Assembly: GCA_017883485.1 (NCBI GenBank)
Contig: JADGNM010000055.1
Coordinates: 1 to 10,830, forward strand
Direction: 5' to 3'
Source of the DNA: Methanosarcina sp.
Lineage (GTDB): Archaea; Halobacteriota; Methanosarcinia; Methanosarcinales; Methanosarcinaceae
DNA length: 10,830 nucleotides
Shown: one piece after another, positions 1 through 6,077 of the stretch
How the letters are laid out: the number at the start of each line of letters is the position of its first letter
How positions within the stretch are numbered: the stretch's first letter is position 1
Notes under the pieces: model-generated
The model's input: the letters and a program-made list of their open reading frames with translations, nothing else
What the model was told of the DNA's origin: nothing
The model's database searches: none
Translations under genes and position numbers: made by a program

Positions 1-122
1 ATGAACATTTGACAAAAAGAACTTCTAGTCCATTGTATTTGATTTCTTCACTGTAATTAATTCCTAATTATGTATTTATCTCGGAATCGAAGCACTAGTG
101 ATATCCAAAAACGTAAGGAGTT

Positions 123-1115
123 ATGATTATAAATCCACCCAAGTGTAACGACCTTGACTACATTGATTTTCTCATTGCGGCTTCTAACGTTTTTAGTTGC
201 ACTGAAGCTGCTAAATGTTATCCAAACGTAGCTAATGCTCCTTCTCATGATTCCTTCACTCGTTGCCTTCAAAGACAACCTCCAGACACGGAAGCGCTAT
301 GGGAGGAAGTAAAAAGTCATGTCAAGTGTAATGAAGGCTTCCTAATTGTTGACTATTCAACATTAGATAAACCATACGCAAAGGAAATTGCTTTTGTTCG
401 TCGCATGTGGAGTGGAAAACATCATTGTACTGTAAAGGGGATAGGTCTGGTTACCTTAGTTTGGACAGATGGTACAACTGTTATACCTATCGATTTTAGA
501 ATTTATAACATCGATGAAGACGACAAAACGAAGAATGACCATTTCCGCGATATGATTGACAAAGCCGAAGAACGTTGTTTTAATCCCGAATTTGTTTTGT
601 TTGATACGTGGTACGCAAGTGTAAAAAACCTTAAAGCAATCAGGAAAAAAGAATGGCATTTCCTTACAAGGTTAAAGAGTAATCGTTTGGTAAATCCTGA
701 AAACAAGGGAAATGTGCCACTAGAAACAGTAAAAATTCCTCCTGAAGGACTTGTGGTTCACCTCAAAGCGTATGGATTTGTAAAGGTGTTTCGGATAGTT
801 TCAAAAGATGGAGACACGCAGCACTGGGTTACAGATGTGCAGGATATGGATGAATCAAAACGTGAAGATTTAGCAAAGAAGTCATGGAAAATTGAGGAAT
901 ACCATAGAGGGATTAAGCAGTTTTGTGGTGTCGAAAAATGTCAGGCAAGAAAGGAAGAGTCACAAAGAGCACATGTAATGTTCTCATTAAGAGCCTTTCT
1001 AAGACTGGAATTACAAAGAGTCAAAAGTGGAATATCCTGGTTTGAAAGTGCTATGAAAATTAGAAGAGTGGCAGTGACAGCATATTTAAATAACCCTCTG
1101 TATACATTAAATTAA
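123..1115 (+). CDS. IS701/IS4-type DDE transposase, probably catalytically dead
   Basis: This 330-residue protein resembles the IS701-like transposases common in Methanosarcina and cyanobacteria, which cut and paste their own element using a DDE triad. Visible family blocks are NPPKC at residues 5-8 onward, STLDKPYA (79-86), WSGKHH (96-101), LFDTWYAS (159-166, second Asp D161), HFLTRLKSNRLVNP (179-192) and IEEYHRGIKQ (257-266, catalytic Glu in the EE pair). In relatives as I recall them, the first block reads L-D-D-T/S-T-L-D-K-P, and the second Asp aligns with the first catalytic residue, as in the QDT of Tn5. Here it reads V-D-Y-S-T-L-D-K-P, with Tyr78 encoded by TAT at 354-356, one base from GAT. 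The frame is otherwise intact and of normal length. AAGGAG at 115-120 lies only 2 bases before the ATG, which is close for a ribosome site, and an in-frame TAA at 114-116 excludes an earlier start. I could not define terminal inverted repeats. Confidence 0.85.
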   Translation: MIINPPKCNDLDYIDFLIAASNVFSCTEAAKCYPNVANAPSHDSFTRCLQRQPPDTEALWEEVKSHVKCNEGFLIVDYSTLDKPYAKEIAFVRRMWSGKHHCTVKGIGLVTLVWTDGTTVIPIDFRIYNIDEDDKTKNDHFRDMIDKAEERCFNPEFVLFDTWYASVKNLKAIRKKEWHFLTRLKSNRLVNPENKGNVPLETVKIPPEGLVVHLKAYGFVKVFRIVSKDGDTQHWVTDVQDMDESKREDLAKKSWKIEEYHRGIKQFCGVEKCQARKEESQRAHVMFSLRAFLRLELQRVKSGISWFESAMKIRRVAVTAYLNNPLYTLN

Positions 1116-1510
1116 TTTGTAAACTTTAAAAGTTACTAAAAACGATATGCTAAGAGCTAACTGCGTAACTCCTAATTGAATCTTAAGGTAGGTTAAATGT
1201 AATTATCTCACGGGAATTTAATTCAGGGCTTCAAAAACTTGGTTTAGTTTACTCACTAATTCTAGAAAATGGTACCGACAATATTATCTGCAATTAGATT
1301 ATTTTGTTTACAAATTTAATGGAAGAGGGAATATCACTAAAAGTTGATTTTGATCTACTCTTCCGCTAATTTGGTTTCAGGTTCAGATGTTGCTACTAAG
1401 GTTCAATATGTACTATTAATTGTATAACAGTGGACAGAGAAAAACGTCAGGCTGAGATAAGTTCTTTGATCCAATACTATAAGTAATAGAGATTTGATAG
1501 AAGTATTCAT
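1116..1510. other. Gene-free AT-rich spacer between transposase and dedA
   Basis: I see no credible gene here. It should contain the right end of the insertion element and the promoter of dedA. Two TATA-like stretches precede dedA: TTGTATAAC around 1420-1428 and TACTATAAG around 1475-1483. The first would give a leader of roughly 60 bases, the second an almost leaderless message, and I cannot choose between them. An inverted repeat with 7-bp perfect arms (GGAAGAG 1321-1327, CTCTTCC 1358-1364, 30-base spacer) is present, with no clear role. Confidence 0.5.
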
Positions 1511-2158
1511 ATGGACTATCTAAAAATTTTTGTAGATTTATTTTTGCATCTTGATACTCACTTAAATGCAATAACAAGCGAATACGGCATGCTGACATAT
1601 TTATTATTATTCGCAATTGTTTTCTGTGAAACAGGCCTTGTGGTAACTCCCTTCTTACCCGGGGATTCTCTTATCTTCGCAACCGGAGCGCTGGCTGCAA
1701 GCGGCTCGCTCAATTTATTAATTCTATTCATTGTGCTGTGTATCGCAGCTGTCTCAGGAGATACTGTCAATTACCAGATTGGTCATTTATTAAGAGATAA
1801 GATCGAAAACCGTGAGAATATAAAGTTTGTTAAAAAAGAACATCTTGACCGCACACATGTTTTTTTTGAAAAATATGGGACAAAAACGATAGTAATAGCC
1901 CGTTTTGTTCCCATCATCCGGACTTTCGCACCTTTTGTGGCAGGTGTGGGAATAATGCCCTATTCAAAATTCATTAGTTTTAACGTCGTCGGTGGAGTTG
2001 CATGGGTATCTGCATTCCTCTTTGGGGGATACTTTTTCGGGAATTTGCCGGTTGTAAAAAATAACTTCAGCTTTGTAATACTTGGGATAATTTTTGTTTC
2101 ACTGCTTCCAGGCGTTATTGCATATGTTCAGAGCAAACGTGATCCAAATAGGGCATGA
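1511..2158 (+). CDS. DedA-family (SNARE-associated/VTT domain) membrane protein
   Basis: This is a 215-residue polytopic membrane protein of the DedA family. Bacterial members are tied to membrane-potential maintenance, drug and pH tolerance and, for some, lipid-carrier recycling across the membrane; the role in archaea is not settled. The sequence shows the family order: LHLD near the N-terminus (12-15), a hydrophobic segment at 28-39, the re-entrant signature ETGLVVTPFLPGDS (40-53), further hydrophobic segments at about 54-82, and the second signature ARFVPIIRTFAPFVAG (130-145), followed by hydrophobic segments at about 155-176 and 187-206. The four charged residues reported as essential in E. 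coli YqjA (E39, D51, R130, R136) have direct counterparts at E40, D52, R131 and R137, so the protein looks functional. The start is supported by the LHLD block; the ribosome site is weak. It stands alone and is followed by a terminator-like region. Confidence 0.93.
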   Translation: MDYLKIFVDLFLHLDTHLNAITSEYGMLTYLLLFAIVFCETGLVVTPFLPGDSLIFATGALAASGSLNLLILFIVLCIAAVSGDTVNYQIGHLLRDKIENRENIKFVKKEHLDRTHVFFEKYGTKTIVIARFVPIIRTFAPFVAGVGIMPYSKFISFNVVGGVAWVSAFLFGGYFFGNLPVVKNNFSFVILGIIFVSLLPGVIAYVQSKRDPNRA

Positions 2159-2176
2159 CGAAGGAAGATATAGAAT

Positions 2177-2255
2177 CCCGAGTTTCGCTTCGGGAGCACG
2201 AGGTCCTTTTCGCTTTGCTCAAGCGGACTTATTTCAATGTTTCTTTTTCCTTTTT
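2177..2255 (+). terminator. Paired hairpins and T-rich tract after dedA
   Basis: Starting 18 bases after the dedA stop codon is a hairpin with arms CCCGA (2177-2181) and TCGGG (2190-2194). A second follows with core arms CGCTT (2211-2215) and AAGCG (2221-2225), extended by GTC (2203-2205) pairing with GAC (2226-2228) around a bulge. Both share a TTTCGCTT segment. A T-rich run at 2229-2255 follows, as expected for archaeal termination. The fold is read by eye. The sequence also has the look of a dispersed Methanosarcina intergenic repeat. Confidence 0.6.
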
Positions 2256-2360
2256 GGACCATTATAGAAAAATGCGAAATTATTGTTAGATTTACGAAAT
2301 TCAGTTTGGTAGATATTTGGAAAACTAGACTTGATAGTACATAGTTTTAATTATTTATCG

Positions 2361-2386
2361 GTTTCTAATTTATGTTTCTAATTTAT
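2361..2386. repeat. Perfect tandem 13-bp repeat (GTTTCTAATTTAT x2)
   Basis: GTTTCTAATTTAT occurs at 2361-2373 and again immediately at 2374-2386. It lies about 220 bases upstream of the small Met/His-rich gene. It could be a double site for a regulator near the promoter or simple slippage in AT-rich DNA; the sequence does not decide. Confidence 0.6.
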
Positions 2387-2483
2387 ATTTCTTAAGTAAT
2401 TATATGTCAGGAATAGTAATCTTTTTTTGATACAATTTGAAATCAGAGACTTTTCGTTTTAAGAGTTTGGTTTTAACATCGAC

Positions 2484-2511
2484 CGCCAACTGAAATAATT
2501 GCAGTTTGGCG
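2484..2511 (+). promoter_or_regulatory. Hairpin or operator-like inverted repeat upstream of the small metal-binding candidate
   Basis: CGCCAACTG (2484-2492) is complementary to CAGTTTGGCG (2502-2511) apart from one extra base, giving a CGCCAA/TTGGCG stem plus CTG/CAG with a 9-base loop. It is GC-rich in an AT-rich leader and ends 93 bases before the ATG at 2605. No T-run follows, so it is not a simple terminator. It may be an RNA element or a protein-binding dyad. Confidence 0.5.
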
Positions 2512-2604
2512 ATCTGGAAGGCTAAAATTCTCCAATAATTTGGGTTGTATCACGATATTATCAAGATTGTCAGTTTGAACATACATGAAAGGGGGTATTT
2601 TTAC

Positions 2605-2853
2605 ATGGAACAAAAAGGAATGCATGGCGGAATGCATGAAGGTGGAATGCATGAAGGCGGCGAGGGCCCGATGCTTGAGATTTGGGGAATGCTGACCGAA
2701 GAGCAGAAAAGAAAACTTATAGCAATGAAGCTGGAAATGAAATTACAATGGATGCAAATGAAAGTAGACGAAATGCAAAAGATGATTGAGCTTAAGAAAA
2801 AAGCTATCGAAAACATCAAACAAGTCCAGGAAATGGTCAAACAGGGCAAATAA
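2605..2853 (+). CDS. Small Met/His-rich helical protein, possible metal binder
   Basis: The product is 82 residues. I do not recognise a named family. Residues 5-19 are a Gly-Met-His repeat, GMHGGMHEGGMHEGG, carrying H7, H11 and H16. From about 30 to 80 the sequence is strongly helical and coiled-coil-like, with many methionines (M41, M45, M50, M52, M57, M60, M77); in total 13 of 82 residues are Met. LTEEQ at 30-34 recalls the LTxxQ motif of CpxP/Spy-type metal and envelope-stress proteins, but there is no signal peptide, so it should be cytoplasmic. Soft thiolate-free ligands of this kind are typical of Cu(I)/Ag(I) binding, which is inference. The start at 2605 is preferred over an in-frame ATG at 2545 because AAAGGGGG (2588-2595) sits about 9 bases upstream and the extra 20 residues do not resemble the rest. 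The gene stands alone, converging on the minus-strand cluster. Confidence 0.8.
   Translation: MEQKGMHGGMHEGGMHEGGEGPMLEIWGMLTEEQKRKLIAMKLEMKLQWMQMKVDEMQKMIELKKKAIENIKQVQEMVKQGK
2617..2653 (+). repeat. GGAATGCATG triplicated within the small gene
   Basis: The 10-mer GGAATGCATG starts at 2617, 2629 and 2644, giving spacings of 12 and then 15 bases, both multiples of three. It encodes the repeated Gly-Met-His unit. Near-identical codons suggest recent in-frame duplication. Confidence 0.8.
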
Positions 2854-2940
2854 ATTCGATAGAGAAACAATGTGAAGCTGCGAGTAACAATAATTAGAAT
2901 TATCGGGTCAGATTTCTTGGCAAAATTAGATTTTCGGAAG

Positions 2941-3010
2941 TTTCCGGAAAAAAACACTGAAGGTAAAGCGCTTTAAGGTAGATAAGCGTTGACATCCTTG
3001 TTTCTACCTT
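2941..3010. terminator. Palindrome cluster at the convergent gene junction, probable terminator
   Basis: Three dyads lie close together: TTTCCGGAAA (2941-2950), the perfect 12-bp TAAAGCGCTTTA (2964-2975), and 8-bp perfect arms AAGGTAGA (2975-2982) and TCTACCTT (3003-3010) with a 20-base spacer. For the plus-strand small gene, the last hairpin is followed by the T-rich repeats at 3022-3081, a good termination arrangement. For the minus-strand GTPase transcript the hairpins come after an A-rich tract. Confidence 0.5.
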
Positions 3011-3021
3011 CTCTTCAATAT

Positions 3022-3081
3022 CTTTTCTCAATCTTTTCTCAATCTTTTCTCAATTTTTTCTCAATCTTTTCCTTTCTCAAT
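3022..3081. repeat. 11-bp tandem repeat CTTTTCTCAAT just past the GTPase stop codon
   Basis: CTTTTCTCAAT occurs at 3022-3032, 3033-3043 and 3044-3054. A variant with T in place of C follows at 3055-3065, and a fifth unit with a 5-base insertion occupies 3066-3081. On the minus strand it reads ATTGAGAAAAG and lies in the 3' untranslated part of the GTPase message. On the plus strand it is U-rich and could serve termination of the small gene. The period of 11 is not coding-compatible. Confidence 0.8.
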
Positions 3082-3082
3082 T

Positions 3083-4246
3083 CTATTTCTTGCTCGAAAG
3101 TATAACCGTTCTCTGTATTCGGTTCTCTTGCTGTTCCTGCTCATGGAAATGTTCGGGTTTATGTATTCGTATTCCTCTCTTTTCAAAAATTTCCTGAACT
3201 GAACTGTCTACGGCGTCTTTAAGGGCTGTTTTATTGACGTTTGAGACAGCTGAGAGGATTTTGAATTTAGGAAATGCCCCTTCTTCGGATTCAATGATCT
3301 GCTCCTGAGGCTCCTCATAGTATGCGGTAACGCTCTGTTTTACGGTTTCTGATCCATTGTCCAGGAAGAGTTTGATGTGCCCTACAAATTCCGGGTTTAG
3401 TTTAAGCACCTTTTCTTTTATTGTGTTCATCAATTCGGTTGTGATTTCTCTTGCAGCTTCAGTGCTCATATTTCCGTTTTCAACTGCAAATTCTGCAGAA
3501 TAACTGCCTACTCCTGAGGCTTCGATCGAACTTTCCGTTTCCTGAGGGGAAACATGTTCAGGTTTTTCCCCTGTTTTTCTCTCTGATTTTTCCCCTAATT
3601 TTTCCTCTACTGTGGCTTTTGGAGTTTCTTCGGGCACTTCTGCTATATCAGGGAGCACCATCTGCATGAATTTTTCGAATCTTTCGTCAGTATCCTTTCT
3701 TGAAAGCAGAACTATTCTAGCTTTTGGATTAAGTTGGTTGACAGACTCTTCGAGGATTGGGAGCTGGATAGGTTCTATCAGGTCCACCTTGTTTATCACC
3801 AGGATTTCCGCATCTATAATCTGCCTCATGGCGAAATCCTTTACTTCTTTCATCAGGTGTTTAAAACGGCTGCCGTCGATCAGGGTTACCAGAGGGGCGA
3901 TTTTTACCTTCTCGCCAAGGTTCATCAGTTCGATTTCGTCCCTGATAACGTGCGGGAAGGCAATTCCTGTGGGTTCGATCATCAGGATATCGGGTTTGTA
4001 CTCTTTTGCAAGGAGGGTGACTGTTGTCCTTAACCCTACTTTCAGGGAGCAGCAAGTGCATCCGCTTGTAATCTCCCTGGTATCGAATCCAAAACGTTTG
4101 ATCACGTCTCCGTCGATGCCAACTTCCCCGATCTCGTTCACGATAATGGCTACTTTTTTCCCTTTCCCTGCCAGGTATTTCCCCATATTGATGATAGTGG
4201 TAGTCTTTCCGCTTCCCAAAAATCCCCCCACAACAATAACCTGCAC
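3083..4246 (-). CDS. COG0523 (CobW/G3E-type) GTPase, putative metal or corrinoid chaperone
   Basis: G3E-family GTPase. Counting from the start chosen here (387 residues), it has Walker A GFLGSGKT (8-15), NEIGEVGIDG (37-46), the CxCC metal motif C63-T-C65-C66, Walker B ending in E91 (MIEPTG), and the guanine-specificity motif NKVD (152-155). An acidic/lysine-rich linker (about 206-245) leads to a C-terminal domain with GHIKLFLDNG (289-298) and a tail containing HKPEHFHEQ (362-370). COG0523 proteins deliver zinc or cobalt, and the wider G3E family includes the cobalamin chaperones MeaB/MMAA. Here it follows mtaA and the ramA-like gene, so service to the methanol methyltransferases is likely but inferred. 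A GTG at 4297 would add 17 polar residues. The GTG at 4244-4246 is better: AAGGAGG (4255-4261) lies 8 bases upstream and the protein then begins directly with the first strand before Walker A. The stop is UAG. Confidence 0.88.
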   Translation of the reverse strand: MQVIVVGGFLGSGKTTTIINMGKYLAGKGKKVAIIVNEIGEVGIDGDVIKRFGFDTREITSGCTCCSLKVGLRTTVTLLAKEYKPDILMIEPTGIAFPHVIRDEIELMNLGEKVKIAPLVTLIDGSRFKHLMKEVKDFAMRQIIDAEILVINKVDLIEPIQLPILEESVNQLNPKARIVLLSRKDTDERFEKFMQMVLPDIAEVPEETPKATVEEKLGEKSERKTGEKPEHVSPQETESSIEASGVGSYSAEFAVENGNMSTEAAREITTELMNTIKEKVLKLNPEFVGHIKLFLDNGSETVKQSVTAYYEEPQEQIIESEEGAFPKFKILSAVSNVNKTALKDAVDSSVQEIFEKRGIRIHKPEHFHEQEQQENRIQRTVILSSKK

Positions 4247-4327
4247 GTTCCTGTCCTCCTTCCGGTTTGATTCACCTGTTATTCGCTTGTTTTTCACTTA
4301 TTGTTTTTTTCTTTAATCTTCTTTCAG

Positions 4328-4358
4328 TTCCAATAAGTTATTCTTATCTTCCAATAAG
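4328..4358. repeat. Direct repeat TTCCAATAAG x2 between the ramA-like and GTPase genes
   Basis: TTCCAATAAG occurs at 4328-4337 and 4349-4358, 21 bases apart (two helical turns), in the pyrimidine-rich 138-base gap upstream of the GTPase start. The spacing would suit binding of a regulator to one DNA face, or it may be chance in skewed DNA. The gap has no strong hairpin, so read-through from the upstream gene is likely. Confidence 0.45.
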
Positions 4359-4384
4359 CTTTTCTTCCTTTTTTATTTATTCTC

Positions 4385-6004
4385 TCAGTATCCTGCCACT
4401 GTCAGTTCTGCCCAATTAAATCTCTCATCAGGACAGACATGCTGACAGCGCTGGCAATTTGCTCCGTCACATAGGTCGGTCCTTATTTTTATAATCCCGT
4501 TTTTATCCATCCTGAGAGCTCCGTTGGGGCAAATCATTACGCACTTGCGGCAGCTTGTCTTTCCCTCAACAGATGCTGTCAGGTAGGTCCCAATTTTCTC
4601 AAGCACTTCAAGTCCTTCTTCCCCTATTTCAGGAATGTCCCTTTCAACCTGGCGTTCAATTTTCAGGATGGGGGAGGGCTCATCGATCATGGGGAGTTTT
4701 TTCTTTTTCAGGAACTTCTGGAGCATTTTGAAACTCATGCCTTCGTTCCAGTAAGCAAGTTCCAGCAAATAGGCTTCTTTAAAGGCATCGGAGGTTGCAA
4801 ACATCACGTGGGTACCCAGTATTTCCTTTGCAATTGCCTGCAGTTCCCAGAGCCTTTCTTCCGAAAGCAGGATTTCCCGGGCAACGGTCAGGGAAGTGTT
4901 CCCTATCTGAGAAACGTGACGTGTATTATAAGGGATCATCCCTATATGGTGGGCTTTTGCAGCATCCATGTAAGTTCCGGCAGCTCCTGACATGTATGCA
5001 ACCTGGAGGTCTTCCATATCAATGCCTGCTGCTGCACAGAGGGTAATATGCCCTGCACGGAGTGCTCCTACGGCTCTTCCGGCTGCGATAAGGTCTTTAT
5101 CCGTGAATTTGATCCCGTTCTGTAGGTGGATAATGCGGTCAGGAGTCTGGATTTTTGGGAGAACTATCAGTTTGTTCCTGATCCCGGCTTCAATAAGAGC
5201 AATAACTCCTGTTCCTGTTATGCCTTTTGCAGTTATTTCTCCTTTTTCTAATACCTCACCTGTCTTCGGGTTTACCAGGTCTCCCATGACTGTTTTCATT
5301 TCCCTGTCGAGAACGTAACAGCGCAGGTTTTCCCCTTCAAATTCCACATCGCAGATAGTGTGCGGAGAAGCAATGGACCCATATTCGATTTCCTGACCTT
5401 CCAGAGCTGGCCCGGCAGCAGCTGACCCGGTGAAAATAATTCCGTTTGCTTTGAGAGCCATTTCAGCATTTGTCCCGTAGTCAGTTGCAATCGAGATCTC
5501 GTTGCTTTCGATAATGCCCGCCTTTACAATCAGGGCAAGCGCATCGGCTCCGACTTCGTGCTTTATTGAAGGCGGCACAAGCAGTTTGCAGTTTACGGCT
5601 TCTTCAAAACCCTCTATCTCGACCAGAGATATAATTCGAGCGTCCCTGTTCTGCTCTTCAATATGATATTTTTGTTTTTTACGTTCACCGGCATATGCCA
5701 GATCTTCGATCGGGATGCCCTGAAAAATAGAAAGCTGGATGGGGTTTCCACATATTGAGAGCTTTTCCATTTCCTCAACTTTCACTCCAAGTTCAGTGAG
5801 GATATTTTTTACCGCTGTTACCGAGAGCTTGTGAGCTTTATCAAGCCCATAATGGATTGCAAAATCAAGATGATCCATTACATTTGCTCCGGGCAGGGGG
5901 TTTCGCAGAGTTATGACAGTTTTCTTAATCTTGCCGCTTTCCAGGTCGATTTTCTGGGCCCTAAAACCGCTGGTTCCAAGGTCAATTGTGATTCCTGTTC
6001 TCAT
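4385..6004 (-). CDS. RamA-like reductive activase of corrinoid methyltransferase proteins
   Basis: This 539-residue protein has the RamA/DUF4445 architecture: an ASKHA ATPase-like body and a C-terminal iron-sulfur domain. RamA uses ATP to reduce the inactive Co(II) corrinoid of methylamine methyltransferases to Co(I). Visible are a first phosphate loop ITIDLGTSGFRAQKID (5-20), a second phosphate motif ATDYGTNAEMAL (173-184), GSAAAGPALEG (193-203), and SGAAGTYMD (339-347) as likely adenosine loop. The C-terminus carries C485-x2-C488-x3-C492-P and C512-x4-C517-x2-C520-x3-C524-P, seven cysteines in all. Placement directly after mtaA suggests that the target is the methanol corrinoid protein MtaC rather than a methylamine protein; this is inference. 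The start is well supported by GGAGAGGGT 5 bases upstream of ATG. It is probably cotranscribed with mtaA (73-base gap). Confidence 0.9.
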   Translation of the reverse strand: MRTGITIDLGTSGFRAQKIDLESGKIKKTVITLRNPLPGANVMDHLDFAIHYGLDKAHKLSVTAVKNILTELGVKVEEMEKLSICGNPIQLSIFQGIPIEDLAYAGERKKQKYHIEEQNRDARIISLVEIEGFEEAVNCKLLVPPSIKHEVGADALALIVKAGIIESNEISIATDYGTNAEMALKANGIIFTGSAAAGPALEGQEIEYGSIASPHTICDVEFEGENLRCYVLDREMKTVMGDLVNPKTGEVLEKGEITAKGITGTGVIALIEAGIRNKLIVLPKIQTPDRIIHLQNGIKFTDKDLIAAGRAVGALRAGHITLCAAAGIDMEDLQVAYMSGAAGTYMDAAKAHHIGMIPYNTRHVSQIGNTSLTVAREILLSEERLWELQAIAKEILGTHVMFATSDAFKEAYLLELAYWNEGMSFKMLQKFLKKKKLPMIDEPSPILKIERQVERDIPEIGEEGLEVLEKIGTYLTASVEGKTSCRKCVMICPNGALRMDKNGIIKIRTDLCDGANCQRCQHVCPDERFNWAELTVAGY

Positions 6005-6035
6005 ATTTACCCTCTCCGAGTCTGTAGAGATTAGA

Positions 6036-6045
6036 GTTCCGGAAC
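6036..6045. promoter_or_regulatory. Perfect palindrome GTTCCGGAAC in the mtaA/ramA-like gap
   Basis: This 10-bp perfect palindrome lies 32 bases upstream of the ramA-like start, before its Shine-Dalgarno sequence. It could be an operator or a processing signal in the intergenic message. On the minus strand it is preceded by a T-rich stretch (about 6048-6070) that may allow partial termination after mtaA. Confidence 0.4.
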
Positions 6046-6077
6046 GTACCTTTAAAAAATAAAAGAATTTTTGCCTT

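Larger units (their letters stand above)
2256..2604. other. AT-rich leader region of the small Met/His-rich gene
   Basis: No gene is supported here. The stretch contains a tandem 13-bp repeat (2361-2386), a T7 run near 2421-2427 and a hairpin (2484-2511), each listed separately. TTTATATTTC around 2382-2391 could be a TATA element, which would give a leader near 200 bases that includes the hairpin. The assignment is uncertain because the whole region is AT-rich. Confidence 0.4.

Noticed and set aside
49..1180. Terminal inverted repeats of the insertion element, for example AGGAGTTA near 117-123 against TAACTCCT near 1166-1173
   Set aside because: Only 8 bases match, and the left copy overlaps the start codon of the transposase, which would be an odd IS end. 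No flanking target duplication was seen.
2545..2604. Upstream ATG at 2545 as start of the small Met/His-rich protein
   Set aside because: There is no ribosome site before it, and the added 20 residues lie across the leader and the strong site AAAGGGGG that serves the ATG at 2605.
3022..3081. CRISPR-like array
   Set aside because: The repeats are 11 bp, directly adjacent and without unique spacers; this is a simple tandem repeat.
3077..3085. UAG stop of the GTPase as a pyrrolysine codon with read-through
   Set aside because: Methanosarcina can read UAG as pyrrolysine, but the frame continues as AAT TGA. Read-through would add only two residues, so UAG is most simply the stop.
3612..4316. Plus-strand 234-codon open frame over the GTPase gene
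   Set aside because: It is antisense to a gene with clear GTPase motifs, has no recognisable domain or ribosome site, and is a shadow frame.
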